Both the position numbers and the translations under genes were made by a program. From Dasyornis broadbenti (Eukaryota; Chordata; Aves; Passeriformes; Dasyornithidae): 64,000 nt of DNA. The notes under the pieces are model-generated. The model had not been told where the DNA came from and did no database searches. It saw only the letters and a program-made list of their open reading frames with translations. Each line of letters opens with the position of its first letter. The first letter of the stretch is position 1. Below are positions 50,301-62,300 of this stretch, in pieces. Location: NCBI GenBank assembly GCA_013397935.1, contig VZRN01011461.1, positions 4,285,727 through 4,349,726 on the forward strand, given 5' to 3'.

Positions 50301-52789
50301 AAGCATGTTTAAGATGGAAAAGTCGTATTATTTTTATAGATTTTCATAGATTTTTAAGACAACTGTCACTTTAGTGCATCAGCAATAAATAAAGCTTCAA
50401 GTCAGGATAAAAAGGAAGTATTGTCAGACCATTCTCCACCATCTAATACATTAAAAGATTTTAGGTATAAAGGAATCTGTTAATCAGAAAACAAATTTGC
50501 TCATCTTAAAATCTCTCCATGATAGAAAGCAAGTTCAAAAAAAATGCAATTTTCTTTTAGTCAAACTTTTGTGTCACTGTTTTTGCTTTTCTTTTCCCTC
50601 TGCCTAGTTATTGGGAATTTCAGAGGGGTTGGTCAATTTTCTGTTGAAAGAAAAGAAAAATTATATGATCAGAGAATTTTCTTAGTTTAAACTCTCAGTT
50701 TTAGTGTGCAGAAGTACTTATAAATAGCCTGCAGTCAATCTTGATTTTAAATACACCAGCCTAAACATCAGCAGTGCCTTTCTTAAAGGCATTGTGTCTT
50801 AAGAGCTTGCCGAAGTTACAGAGAGTCACACTTGCCTATTGCAAGCGCATCACAGAATTATCAACGTATCTTTCTGCAGAGTTGAGCTCCAGCTTTATCA
50901 GGTGATCGTTAATACCTTTTCTCAGTGCTGCAGATTCATCCAGATCAAGAGCCATGGTCTAGATCAGATGCAGAAATCAGCCAGAGTGTGTGGGATGAAC
51001 TTCATACTTGCTTTGTTTCACCCCTAGGACCAATAATATTCTCCTGTTAGTGTTCCACAAGATAAAACGTTATTTGGGTTGAAGGGTTGTGTTTGGATTA
51101 TATAAATGGTTGAGGCTGTGACTGCACCTATGAAAGCCTCAGCAAGTGGGTAAAATATGCCCTGGAGTAAGTGGGTCACCTTGCCCTCACACCTGTGTCC
51201 TGTGGAACACGATTTGTGTATTCTGGCAGATATTTGGCAGCCTACAATTCTGTTGCAGGGATCTGCTCCCCTCCCTGCTCCCATCAGATTTACTACTTTC
51301 TCAAATTAAGATTATGGTGATTTGGACTCCTGGGGAAGGAGAGGGTGGGGTCTGGATTAGATCAAGAGGGTGTCAGTCTTCAGCAAAGACTAGCCGTGTA
51401 GGAGTAATAGAGGTGAATCACAGAACTGAATGATAAGAGAGCAGGAATGGATATGATTGGGGTAATTAGCAAGGAATTCCAGGCTCAGGGGAGCTGTTTG
51501 TGAATATATTCTGGAGAAGAGAACATTGAACAATTAGTGGTTGGAGCTGAAGGCATTACAGAACACCAGATTAGCTGATCCAGGCTGTGCTCATGTAATT
51601 GTTTTGCATGTTCACTTCCAGAGGTGCAGACGGATCCATGTAACAAAAGCTCCTGAGAATTTGCAAGTGTGAAAAGCTACTTAATAGACTAATGAGAGAA
51701 GTTTGATTTTCATTCCCTGAAGCTAGGTATGGGAATATACTTCTGAACAGGGACTTAGTTTTACTTATTTCACAGAAGATCCTTTCAGGCAGGATCCTTT
51801 GATGCTTAACCCTGTTGTTACCACTTGCACTTGATGTTTATTGAATAACTACTCTTTCATGAAATCTTCTACGGAATTACTGCTGAAATATCTGTACAAA
51901 TTTGTATTCTGTGCATCTAATTCAAGATTATAGTTCCACTAGAATTAGAACAGGGATGTATTTGACCCTCTGTGACCAACACGTCTGTCCCTGTCTCTTG
52001 CAGTAATTCTTTTCTGGATAGGAATCCTGAATCTATGGCAGAAAATTATTTATTTTACCCTTTCCTTTGAGAGCTGTTTCAGACAACAAATATGTGAAGA
52101 GAATGGTAAAGGAATTTTCCAACCTTTACTTTCAATTGATCAGGCTTGAAACCATTGCTATTTTTCATTTGGTCTTTTTCTCATTTCTTTAAAATCAGTC
52201 TATACTCAAAGAAGAGTTTATAAACAGAATACTAACTAGGGATGTCCTGTCAGCTCTAATCAGAGTTGTATTTGGTGATCCTCCCTAGCATCTTCAGATG
52301 TGCAATGCACAAGTTTAGTGGAATTCCTGCTGTGGAAATAGATTTGCTTTAACTTCTGGTAGAAACAGAGACAAAGGGTAGATTTGTATTTCACCTTCAA
52401 AGAGTTATTTTCCTTCATTACGTAACTATGTTTTTCTCAAATAACATATACTGATTTAAATATACTACTTTTTATAGATTTGTACTAGGATTATTTTTAC
52501 ATTCATCCACAAGGAGAGAAGATTATTATTTGATTTTTGAGATAGTTGCAGAAAGCTACTGCTACTGTTACTTCAAAGGCATCTGCAACTCATCTTGTTT
52601 TAAGGCCTTTCCCTAAAAACCATCCAGCAACAGAACTAAGAAGAATTCCTCGTGGCTTGAAGATTCTGAGGGAAAACAGCAAATTATATACCTGGCTTAC
52701 AGCTAAATACAGCTGAATAATAAGAAACAGAGGCAAACCAAAATTTCGCACACATCTGGAGTACGAGTAGTGGTCCTTTTTGACCATGA
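41382..52789. other. Non-coding unique DNA, 11.4 kb
   Basis: No gene, RNA gene or clear transposon was recognised. T-runs occur at about 42315-42324, 46086-46096 and 48772-48783. 42360-42780, 43980-44330, 44440-44640 and 46200-46400 have mixed composition with several TAAT and CAAT cores and might be constrained, but I have no direct evidence. 45370-45960 is GC-richer with overlapping chance frames on both strands. A local imperfect duplication (GATATGGAAATCAT, CTATGGAAATCAT, GATATGGAAAGC) lies at 49520-49573. The candidate at 51520-51605 is listed separately. Confidence 0.7.
51520..51605. promoter_or_regulatory. Candidate cis-regulatory element
   Basis: ACAATTAG (51530-51537) is followed by AGATTAGCTGATCCAGGCTG (51568-51587) and ATGTAATTG. 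AGCTGATCCAGGCTG matches AGCTAATCCAGGCTG of the 10.1-kb cluster at 14 of 15 positions, and ACAATTAG is shared with the 10.1- and 12.8-kb clusters. This could be a shared ancient repeat fragment, a shared binding architecture or coincidence. Confidence 0.25.
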
Positions 52790-53235
52790 TGTTGAGATGC
52801 TGGGGCCACTCTGTCCAAAGGGTGGAGGTGATGAGGGAGCTGGATGATGATGTACCAGGAGGCTGAGACCTGCTCGTGCTCAGTGTCAGGAAGAGAAGGC
52901 CAGGGAGGGGACATCTAATTGCTGACTTGAATTTCCTAAGGGGAGGTTAAAGCAAAGACAGAGCCAGAGTCTTCTACAGGTGCACAGCAAAAGGACTGAG
53001 GCCAACAGAGGCAAAATGCAGCAAGGACAATTCCAACCAGATATAATGGAAGGAATTTTTCATGTTGAGGGCAGTCTAGCACAGGCACAAGATGCCCAGA
53101 GATGTTGTGGAATCTCCTTCCAGGGTGGTAATCAAACCTGAACAACTTGATCTAACATTGAAGCTGTCCTTGATGTGAGTGGGGTTGGATGGGATAACTT
53201 CCAGAGATCCCTTCTGATCTGAATTACTTTATTGA
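52790..53235 (+). mobile_element. CR1 LINE, old 3' end
   Basis: A diverged CR1 terminus of a different sub-lineage from the 4.3- and 21-kb copies. Recognisable blocks in order are AATTTCCTAAGGGGAGG, AGCCAGAGTCTTCTACAGG, GTGCACAGCAAAAGGACTGA, GGACAATTCCAACCAGATAT, GCCCAGAGATGTTGTGGAAT, ACAACTTGATCTAACATTGA, GGGTTGGATGGGATAAC and TTCCAGAGATCCCTTCTGAT. The tail has decayed (GAATTACTTTATTGAT). The part before about 52880 is less certain. Many substitutions and indels make it non-coding and old. Confidence 0.85.
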
Positions 53236-56200
53236 TTTCAGCTGTGGGTTTCTTAGTATGTACATAGGGGAATGTAAAATTAGAGCTTTGGAGGCTACCC
53301 AAGTGAGAAAGACAAAATGTATTGGGAGAAAACAGAATGGCAAAACAAACGAAAAACACTGTTCCCTCTTTGGGAAGAAAACACATAGTGATTTTGTCTT
53401 GAGTTGTCAATTATTGTTTGCAGAAAATAAAGCTTCTTTAAAATATTAATGCAAAGCAAGACAGCTGAAAGTATATTATTTTTGCCCTGATGTGAGACAC
53501 CAACTGTTATAAAAGTTTTAATGTCCTTCAAATATTGTAGCATGCAGGGGAAAAAAATCAGAACAAGCTAAGGAAAAAAAAATTTTAAAGTGTTCCTCAA
53601 AACAAATTAATATTTTCAAAAACTATAGCTTAGTGATTCCTATAGAGGCACAAGATATTGGCTCTGATTTTGTTTCTGTGACTGCCTAAGCTGTTCAGTG
53701 ACGAGATCCTGGGAGTCTTTAAAAATATTTAGAAACAAGGAGGGTGCTAAGCACACCACTAGCGCTTTGTTTGAGGAAGGAAGAGCTCCCAACAGAGCCA
53801 GGTCTAAGGCACTACAAGGAGAGGGGAGTGCAGAGGGGATAAACACCAGGTGTCAGAGAATCACAAGGAGGCTGGAGAAAAAAGCACTTACTGGAGTTTT
53901 TATGGATTTGGGTCCTGGTTTCCTCACATACCAGTATATTGGTACAGGAACACAGAAATAATGTAATTACAGAAGGGTTTATGTTACTATTTTTGAGTTA
54001 GTCTAAATACACATTTGGAAAGGATGGCTTCCAGTCAGACTTGTATTAAAGGTAATGAGTAAAAAAGCCAGCCAGGTCAATAGAATGATCCAGTAATTCT
54101 AAGAGAACTGGAAAATAAAATAACATGTAGTAATGATTTTTGATGGAAATTGGGATGAAGTCTTGAATTTCACTTTTTTTTTTATAATGAGTAATAAAAA
54201 CCAAGATATTGTAGGTGATCTGAATTTGCTGCTTTTGTTCCTCATAAAGTGAGTGCACAGAAGGAAGGTGAAATAGTTCTTTATTATAGTGCAAATGCAC
54301 CATGAAAGGAAAAATACCAGGCTAAAAATTATAAAATTTTCTTCTTTAGGTAGGGGGAAACTCTTTGAAGTGTCCTTCAGATACTTGTCCAATTTCAGTG
54401 CTCCTGTGGTTCCTGCCTATGGGTCTTTCAATATATTCATGCTTACATGCAGGTCATGTTTCACTCCTAATCTATAAGAGCTGGGGGACAGAGATGATAG
54501 AAATAATGGTGTCAATTGCACATCATATACTGTAGGTCTTTCATCTTGACTCTTCTTTCATCTTTTCTCAGTTTCAAACCTCTTGTCACACAGGTTACAT
54601 CAGCCTGCACTAATAGGCTGCACTTACCCAAGCTATAGAAATGTGCAAATTATGTTAACTTATACTTACCTGTCAAATGACTTTTCTAGGAGAACATTCC
54701 TTAAAAAGAGAATGTACTGTGCCCCTCCTTTCTCTCTATCTGCTAGAAAAGCTCATTTCTTATATCCTGTGAGAAAAAGCTGCTGTCAGAATGTACAGAA
54801 CAATCCTGTTACCTGCTTCTTGGATCCCTGATCATTTTCTAGGGTGTTGAGACTTTTTTATACATTATTTAGGTCTGAAAAATTTACCTACTTTTAACTC
54901 AAACCCACTTTGTTAAGCCAGACGTGTTATGCCTGGCTCAGGCTCTGTCTCCCAGTTGCTTCTGATCTTGGGCTGCTGTGGAACTGAAGTAGCAAGAGAC
55001 AGAAAGATGTTTAAAGTACAACTTTTCTTGAATGACTTCATGTCTTGAAGTGTGTGTTTATCTTTGTTTTGTCCTCAGCCTGTAGGGACTAGAAAACATT
55101 TTTGGAGAATTTTTCTGTTCTCTCTGCTATGTTCTCCAGAGGGTGGAAACGGAAGAAGAGATGACAACAATGTCACACACTTTAACACATGTGAGTAATG
55201 GCACAAGCACTTGTTAAGTCAGATGTTTCTTTTGAAACTTCAAAAATTATTAAATTTTCATGGGCAGCTTGAAGCATTGTGTATTAAAGCACAGTCACCA
55301 TGCCTTACATTTTTAATAGCAGCCCTTGGCTTCCCTTTCTGAGACCATCATGGAAACACACGCATGAATAATGCTTTCTTAAAATTATTATACAAAATAG
55401 AATTGTGGTTTAACCCACTGCCATTAAATATTAGATGGATGTCCAAAAAGTGGATAATTTTATAGGGACTGTTCTATGAGGCCTAAGTATTTGAATGGCA
55501 GCCTTAACTTTTCACAGCCTTTGATGAAACTAAGGGTTTGGAAGTGCATTTTGAATAAATTGTCAAAACAATTTATCTTGTAACCATAGCCTTGGCTTCG
55601 GGAAGCTGCAAAACTCTGCTGAGTTTTCTCTGAGCTTCTCGTAGAAATCCACACTTGGGCTATCCACATAAATAAAAGGGCAAGACCAGCAGTTCTCAGT
55701 GGCGTAATCCATACACACCAGGGACAGGAATGCCAGCTCAAGCATCACTTTTTTTTCCAGGTCATACTGTGTTACTATGGAGTAACATCTCATAGTATAG
55801 TGGTGCCAACTCAGGCTAAAACTTTTTCCACCGTCCGGAGCTGCTGCAAGATCTCATAGTTCTTAAAAGTTGAATCGGTACTTACAGAGACTACCATTTA
55901 TATGTTTTTCATATAAAGAGCTGGGGTGAATATTTATTTGAGCTATAAAATTCTAGGTTACTTCATAGGAGAAGCAGGTTCCCTCTGTGAAGTTTCCTCC
56001 TGTAGCTATGCTAGAGAAGGTCAAGACTTCTTCCACTGACAAGAGAGGGAGTGCATCTGCAGTGGCTGCTTCTCAGAGTTCAGTGCAGGTTCTTGTACTG
56101 TGGATAATAAACCTAAGACAAGTTGGCTCCTTAAAGACCTGTGTGAGATTGTAGCAAAGACATTATTCATCTGTAAGAGATTAATGAAAGGCCTTCATTT

Positions 56201-57146
56201 GCCAGCCCTCCTACAAGCACCTTACATTTCCTGACTGATGTTTCCTGCGGCAGCTGCCGTCAATGCATTTCCAAGGTAGTGGCACATGTGAAGCTTTATC
56301 ACCTCCTCAAGCAGCTCTGCTTGTGTTGGCTCTACACAAGGGACAGGTCTTAGGCCACCTTTTCTTGTTTGGTGCCAGCCCAGTCCCCACAGAGTGTTAA
56401 TGGGCTGCTGAGCTGCCAGCTTGCCCTGATTTGTTATTTTTCATTTGCTGTGCAGAGTCAGAATGCCTGAAGGTAATTCCTGTTGTTCAGTCAGTACTGT
56501 TAAGGACATTACTTTCCATTTTGTGACTTTTTCAGGTGTGCAAAGCACATTAGACATTTATGGTGTCACATAAGAATTCTTTTACCTACCATAAACATAA
56601 AACTTGAGGATATTGCCTAGACAAGAAATGTCCTACTAAGGAAAAGAGAAAACCTTTCATTTTGCAAAACTTCCCAAATTCTTAGTTACAGTGAGCTGAG
56701 AAACAAATAATTCTGTACTTTGATAATAAACGGTCTGTGCTAAGGTAAAGAAACATGCCATGAATTCATTAATGATTAAACTATTCTGATTTTCATCTGG
56801 GCTGATATTCCAACATCCTGATCAGGATTGGGTGATTTCAGTTTGTAGTTGCTTACAAACATTTTTTGCCTTAGATGTAGATATGTATAATTGCATTACC
56901 TTTCTAGTTTAACAACATGCTGTTAGGGTATATGTTCATTGCTTATTTTGGGTCAATACATCAAAATGCATGATTTTTCTGTGATTAAAATTTTGTGGGC
57001 CTTTTAACATACAAAACCAGGCCCCCACAACACAAATGTTCATTTGTTCTGAAGGTTCACAGGGTTTGTTAAACCCTCTGAAAGGACAGACAGATCATTA
57101 CCTTACATCTGCTTCTCCTAAATATATCTGTATATATTTAGAAAAT

Positions 57147-57169
57147 ATTTAGGTCAAAAGGACCTAAAT
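57147..57169. repeat. 9-bp inverted repeat with an ERE-like core
   Basis: ATTTAGGTC (57147-57155) and GACCTAAAT (57161-57169) pair perfectly around AAAAG. The central AGGTCAAAAGGACCT (57151-57165) is an inverted pair of nuclear-receptor half-sites with 3-nt spacing. It has one mismatch to the estrogen-response-element palindrome, GGACC in place of TGACC. Binding is inference. Confidence 0.6.
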
Positions 57170-57225
57170 TCACATTGCCTGTTCCCTGCATGGGGAAGGT
57201 CTACATTTAATCCCCCAACCCTTCC

Positions 57226-57263
57226 AGTTAATGCATTACAAGCTGCTCTGTAATGCATTAACT
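57226..57263. repeat. 15-bp perfect inverted repeat, 8-nt loop
   Basis: AGTTAATGCATTACA (57226-57240) and TGTAATGCATTAACT (57249-57263) are exact reverse complements separated by AGCTGCTC. The stem does not extend outward, so it is too short for a typical microRNA precursor. Each arm contains the palindrome TAATGCATTA, so there are two POU/homeodomain-like sites in opposite orientation. It could form a small cruciform. Confidence 0.93.
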
Positions 57264-58654
57264 CAGATATGTTTTCTCCCAAGCAGTGCTCACTGCATTC
57301 CCATGTACTTTTAGACTCACTTCTAAAGGAAATTTAAAATAAAGAAACTTCTGTTGTTTCATGGTTGGTGTTATCATGGGATACTAACAAAAGGCCTGAA
57401 GCTGTTTTTAAGAAAGCATAAACATATGCTGCTTTTCATTTTCAAACGTATCTTCTTTTGTTAATTTTCAAATATGTCTTCCTTGAAATTGTCATGATCC
57501 ACATTGTTCTTCATATTTCAATCAGATAAACAACCTGATTTGGCCAATCCCTTAAGTCAATCAATATCAATGTTTTTATCAACAGACAGGCTAGTTCTCT
57601 TGCTGTTCGTTCTGTTAAGGGATTTCTTTCTTTCTTCCCCTGACTTTCTTTCCCTTAAGCCAATGAACAGCATTGGGAAATTAGGAGAATTATTATCTTT
57701 AGTAGATATTCTACATGATATTTTTTTTCTTAGTCCTAATTTTCCTTCAGCTAAATGCAAATAAAGCCATCCTATCAGACTAAGCCTGTGAAAGCAGCAA
57801 AGAACTGAATGTGATTTAAACACATTGATATCTCTGAGATACATGTACATGAGATGTTATCATCCTACAAGTTAGATCTCAATATATATCAGTTGGCAAA
57901 AGTATTAGATATATTACTAAAATGCTTGTACATTTTGGAGGAAATTTCTTTAAGCATGATCCCACTGCGTTGTCATTTGGTTTAAAAATCCAGCCTAGTA
58001 GAGCAAAAACCCAGAGTTGGGGATGCAGAGCTTTCAGCTATTTGAAGCAGTTCCTGCCTCTCCATCCCCTCTGACCTTGAACACACTCTGCATCATTAGG
58101 GCCGAGTTCTGCTTTTCTCCAGCCCCATAAATCAGCTGTTTCCCACTGCAGAGGTAGGGCTTTGATGGAAGGGGTAAAGAAAGGCCTAGGTTAGTTGTGA
58201 AAATAGCTTTTTCTTCAGAAATGTGACAAAAGAGACGTTTTGGTATTACTGCTTCAGATAAGCAAGGGACTTGACTTTGGCTCCCTTTTTCCAGTTTAGT
58301 GTTCTCCTGAGCACAGCAGGGCACAACCTGCAACCACAGATTTTTTTTTAAAGTGAGAAGAAACCTTTAAATTCTTTTAAGTCTGGCCTTGCAAACTTCA
58401 AGAGGAAGTAGATGCTGCCTTTCAGTAGCATGTAAACTATTGAGTTTCACAAAAGGTATGTTTTTCAGGAGCTTATTCGGAATGTTTCTGTTCATGCTGC
58501 CTTTAGGCAACTCTTTGATCATGAAAGTTAAGGGTATTTTCGCGAGGCCTGTGACTTCTTGTGTCTTTCTGTGTCGCTCACAAAGTTTTCCAGACCCAAT
58601 TCAGAGCTGCATATTTAGAAGCTTAGAAAATTGAACTGCTAAAATTTCTGAATC

Positions 58655-58812
58655 CACTCCCTTTTTTGTTTGTTTGTTTTTGGATTTTGTTGGGTTTGTG
58701 CGTGGTTTCTTTCCTTTTTTTTTTTTTTTTTTTGGTGTTTTTGTTGGGTTTTTTTGTTTGTTTTTGGATTTTTTTTTGTTGTTGTTTGTTTGTTTTTGTT
58801 TTCTTTGTTACA
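58655..58812. repeat. T/G-rich low-complexity tract
   Basis: About 160 bp of (TTTG)n, (TTTTTG)n and (T)n, including a run of about 20 T near 58714-58733. The complementary strand gives Lys/Asn/Gln/Thr-rich spurious frames. It lies immediately left of the CpG-rich stretch. Nucleosome-excluding T-tracts often border promoters, but that link is only suggestive here. Confidence 0.92.
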
Positions 58813-58845
58813 ATGACTTTTCCCGTGCACATAAGGAGGCCTTAA

Positions 58846-59345
58846 TTTAATGAGAGTGTTCCCAGAGAGCCGTTAGCGCCGCAGGTGAGCAGGGAGATGC
58901 TGATGAGCAGGTGGGCAGGGCGGGGCCGGTCCTGTGAGGGGCTCCGGGGGGCACCTGTGGGCAGTTGAGGTGAAGTGGGGGTCGGGAGATTGTCCAAGGA
59001 CGCGGACCAGGCCAGCCCAGAAAAGCAGGAGCCTAGCTCAGGAGCCAGAGAGCCGTGAGTTGCTGTGTGAGGTGCTGTGCAGCGTTTGTCTGCGGCTGCT
59101 TGGGCACAGCGTGAGGGAGCAGCTGCTTCGCTTCTTTTGAAACGCTGAAGCATGGGCGTGCTGCCACACCTAACACCTGGGTTAACCGAGAGCTATTCTG
59201 GAAGTACTGTTCCATGTTTTCCAGGGGTGTGAGGGCAGGGAAAACCCCTTCCGTGGGCGTCAGTGTGACCACAGGAGGCGCTTGAGCTCTCCGGTGACTG
59301 TTGGGCAACGTGAGCGGAGCGCCTGGGACAGGTGCAGCTTCGGTT
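58846..59345. promoter_or_regulatory. CpG-rich island, candidate promoter
   Basis: By eye about 28 CpGs fall in 500 bp, with GC near 60 percent, in a window that is otherwise AT-rich and CpG-poor. Dense examples are GAGCCGTTAGCGCCGCAGG (58867-58885), GGGCGGGGCCGG (58919-58930, GC-box-like), GGACGCGGACC near 58999 and GAGCGGAGCGCC near 59311-59322. Donor-like sites on the + strand are CAG|GTGAGC (GT at 58885) and GCC|GTGAGT (GT at 59055). No TATA box and no convincing start codon with a frame were found. It may be the CpG island of a non-coding RNA or of a gene whose other exons lie outside the window, or simply a GC-rich repeat I do not know. Direction cannot be settled. Confidence 0.5.
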
Positions 59346-62300
59346 TGTGTTTGAAAGCAAGTAACTCAGAGCGTCGGCATAGAATTTTGGTGACTTGTCT
59401 TACCTTTGTTATGATGAAGAGAACAACAGTTCCTGTCCGTTGGAGGTTATATTGAGTTTAAAGCTGAACTTCAGATGATCCTTAGAAGGTTGGCTAACTT
59501 CCTGCGTTTTCTCTAGGAAAGCGTAGGCTCTTTGGGTTAGGTGAAGGATTAAATCTCTTGTGTGCTAAAATTTCACTTTTTGAAAGCAAGCGTGGAAAAT
59601 TCCATGATAAGATGAGGAAAAGTCAGAGCTAAGAGGGACTGCAGTGGTGTGAGATGGTTTTGCAGGTTGTGGTCTGTGTGGGAATGGATGTGCTTCCTTT
59701 GGGACTCTGACTGCAGCAGGCGAGAGGCTTTTATGTGTGGTTTAAGTTTTCATGACATGGATAAAATATAAGCTACTAAGTTGTTCTTAGCAATGTGATT
59801 GGAAATAAAGCCTTAGTGATGAAGACAGAGCAACCTCTTGCAGTTAAATGATGTGGCGTTAGAATTGTAGGAATAAGTGCTGTGTTAAGGCTAGCTCCTT
59901 GATGGGATAAGAGACATATCCAGGATAAAGAATTGCTTAACTAATGCTCAAGCTGAGAATTATATTGCTCAGTAGATGGTCATTGTGCTAGATTATTACC
60001 ACCTAGATCAAAAGTCATGCAAGTAAAGGAATAGATTTCTTGTGATTTTTACCCTTTGTTTTCCCGTTGGGCTGTGAGGGAAGGTAGTGGGAGAAGCTGG
60101 AATATAGGCCCTTGCTTACTAGGTACTGAAAGCACTATGCCTGATCCTGCAGGCAGCTTGCTTTTCTGGGAACAATATTTCTTGAGAAAACGGATATCTC
60201 CACAAAGCAAATTTGCTGTATTTTAGGTAGAAAACTAAAATACAATTGGGTGCAATTACCATTTCCATCTGCCTTTTTATTCTTGGTCTCATTGATGTGT
60301 AGATGCTAAAGGTGAATGTTGGTGATCTTCAGGAAGTACTTGAGATGTGTCAAGGACAGGTAGGGACTAATTCTGTGCATAACAGTGGCAGGTGCTTGGT
60401 TTAATTAAGGACAGACTGTGAGACTCTACCGGCACAGGAAAAGAAGAGTGTGAAAAAATGTCTCTGGCATGAACTTATACTGGGTTTGTGTGGATAAAGG
60501 ACTGTTGAAGATGCTATGATGTGTCTAAAAGTCCTCTGGAGAGGAGTGAATGCACAGCAGTTGGTCTGCATTCAAATTAATTGCACTTTTTAGCTCTTCC
60601 CTACCCCTAGCACCAGAGAGGCGGAGGAGTAGCAGCCAACATATGTGCCCTGTTTAACCTTCAGTGAACTCATCAGAAGGGAGGATAAAGAGGTTTTATT
60701 GTAAGCATGTGAGTGCTCTCTATGGTCTTATGGAAAGCCTGTTTCTCCTAGTTATTAGGGATGCAGTTTTCTTCACATCAACTACCTTTACATGCAGAAG
60801 TGAATTTCTACTGTAGTGACAAAAAGACTAATGCAGTCCATATATAAATGCTATAAAATGCTAAGCAGGCATGAAAAGACTCTGCAGCCTCTGCATTTGG
60901 CAGTGATATAATTGCTATTGAACTATCAGCTATTGCTTGCAGTTCTAGAAGAAAGCAAAAAATTGGAGGGTTTAGAGGAGCCCTTTTTTCCCTTGAGTTA
61001 AAACACCTCCCAAGAACAAACTCACTCTAATAGTGTATCAAAACAAATGCTGAAGAACAATGTGGTCTATAAATATCTGCAGCCAGTTCACTAATTTGAT
61101 AGGGTATTAATCAGTCTATCCAGCAGACAAAATACAAGAAAAAAAATTAATTTTATAGTCTTAATAGGAAGCAAGTTGCACAAAGTTAGGGATACATACT
61201 TAATAATTTATGTAAATTAATTGCTCTTGGAAGAACTTACCTTGGGAGATAATTATGTTGTTGAAACATCTTGTAGTCCACTTAGGATGCTTTTCAGCAT
61301 CCTTTTATATGCTGTACTTCAAATAGAGATATCATATGTGGAGCAATAATACAAGGCAATCTCCTGGCCTCTCAATATGTGGGCTATTGGCCTAAAAGAT
61401 TATAGGGACTACTCTGATCTAGGGGAAAAAAAAGGAATCACTGTAACATAGTTCTTTAATTGAGCTACAAATGGGACTACATATTGAATGAAGTGGGAGA
61501 AAACTGCCTTAAAGGTGAAGCAAATTTGTGATCCAATGCTCTGCTTAATTGATTAGCCAGCACCAAAAGTGTTGCCTGAATGAGGGAGGAGAAGTATATT
61601 TTTGAACTGACAGATCCCTACTTTTAAATCCCTTAGATCAAAAATTTATCTATAATTAGAAAAAGGCATCCATATGGTGACTTTTCCAGTCCCAGATGGG
61701 TAGCTGTCATTTTGCACATGATCTTTGCTTCTCTTTTGAAGTAGAAATGAGTAATCTTGGGAATATTAATCTGACTTCAACTATATTTATCCTTCTATCA
61801 ACAATGATGACACATTTTGATTTCTTTCTGGGTGTGCACAGTATGTGCTGCGGTGCACAGGATTCCAGTTGCCCTAATTTTCAGTGGAAAGAATAATGAT
61901 CACTGGGAACTCTAAGTAAGTTATTATGGACTATTTGTGTATTTAAATAGAAAAGCCAAAATTTTCAAGAGTAATGACAGAAAGATATGCCAGACTTGAA
62001 AGTCTGCTGCAGACATGATAGGTGTTCTACAGGTGCTGAAAATTGGCTCCCCTTTTCAGTGATGTGTTACCTGGCACAGTAGCAGCTGTACACCTGCTCT
62101 TGCCTGGCAGGTGACTGCTAGGAATAGTTATGTCAGAGCAAACAAAAGAAGTAAAAATAATTTACTGTGCTAGAAGAGAAGTTCTGGTATCTGATTTATC
62201 TTGTTCTCTTAACTACTGCAGTACTAATCCAAAGTCTGGATCTTTCTGCGCTTTTCAATGCAGTTTATATGTGATACTGTAACTTGTGTGTTTAGACTTC

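Larger units (their letters stand above)
53236..58654. other. Non-coding unique DNA
   Basis: No gene was recognised. The frames here, for example 53698-53961 (+) and 57557-57850 (-), have no domain content. Two hairpins at 57147-57169 and 57226-57263 are listed. 56160-56340 has balanced composition and might be constrained. An acceptor-like run ending TGCAG at 56455 and a donor-like GTAATT at 56473 would enclose only 17 nt and are not credited as an exon. Confidence 0.7.

Noticed and set aside
56456..56472. A 17-nt microexon between acceptor-like TGCAG and donor-like GTAATT
   Set aside because: Such splice-signal pairs are frequent by chance, and there are no neighbouring exons to support it.
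57226..57263. A microRNA precursor at the 15-bp hairpin
   Set aside because: The stem stops at 15 bp with no pairing in the flanks, shorter than needed for a usual precursor.
58623..58832. Lys/Asn/Gln-rich minus-strand frames
   Set aside because: They are translations of the T/G-rich low-complexity tract.
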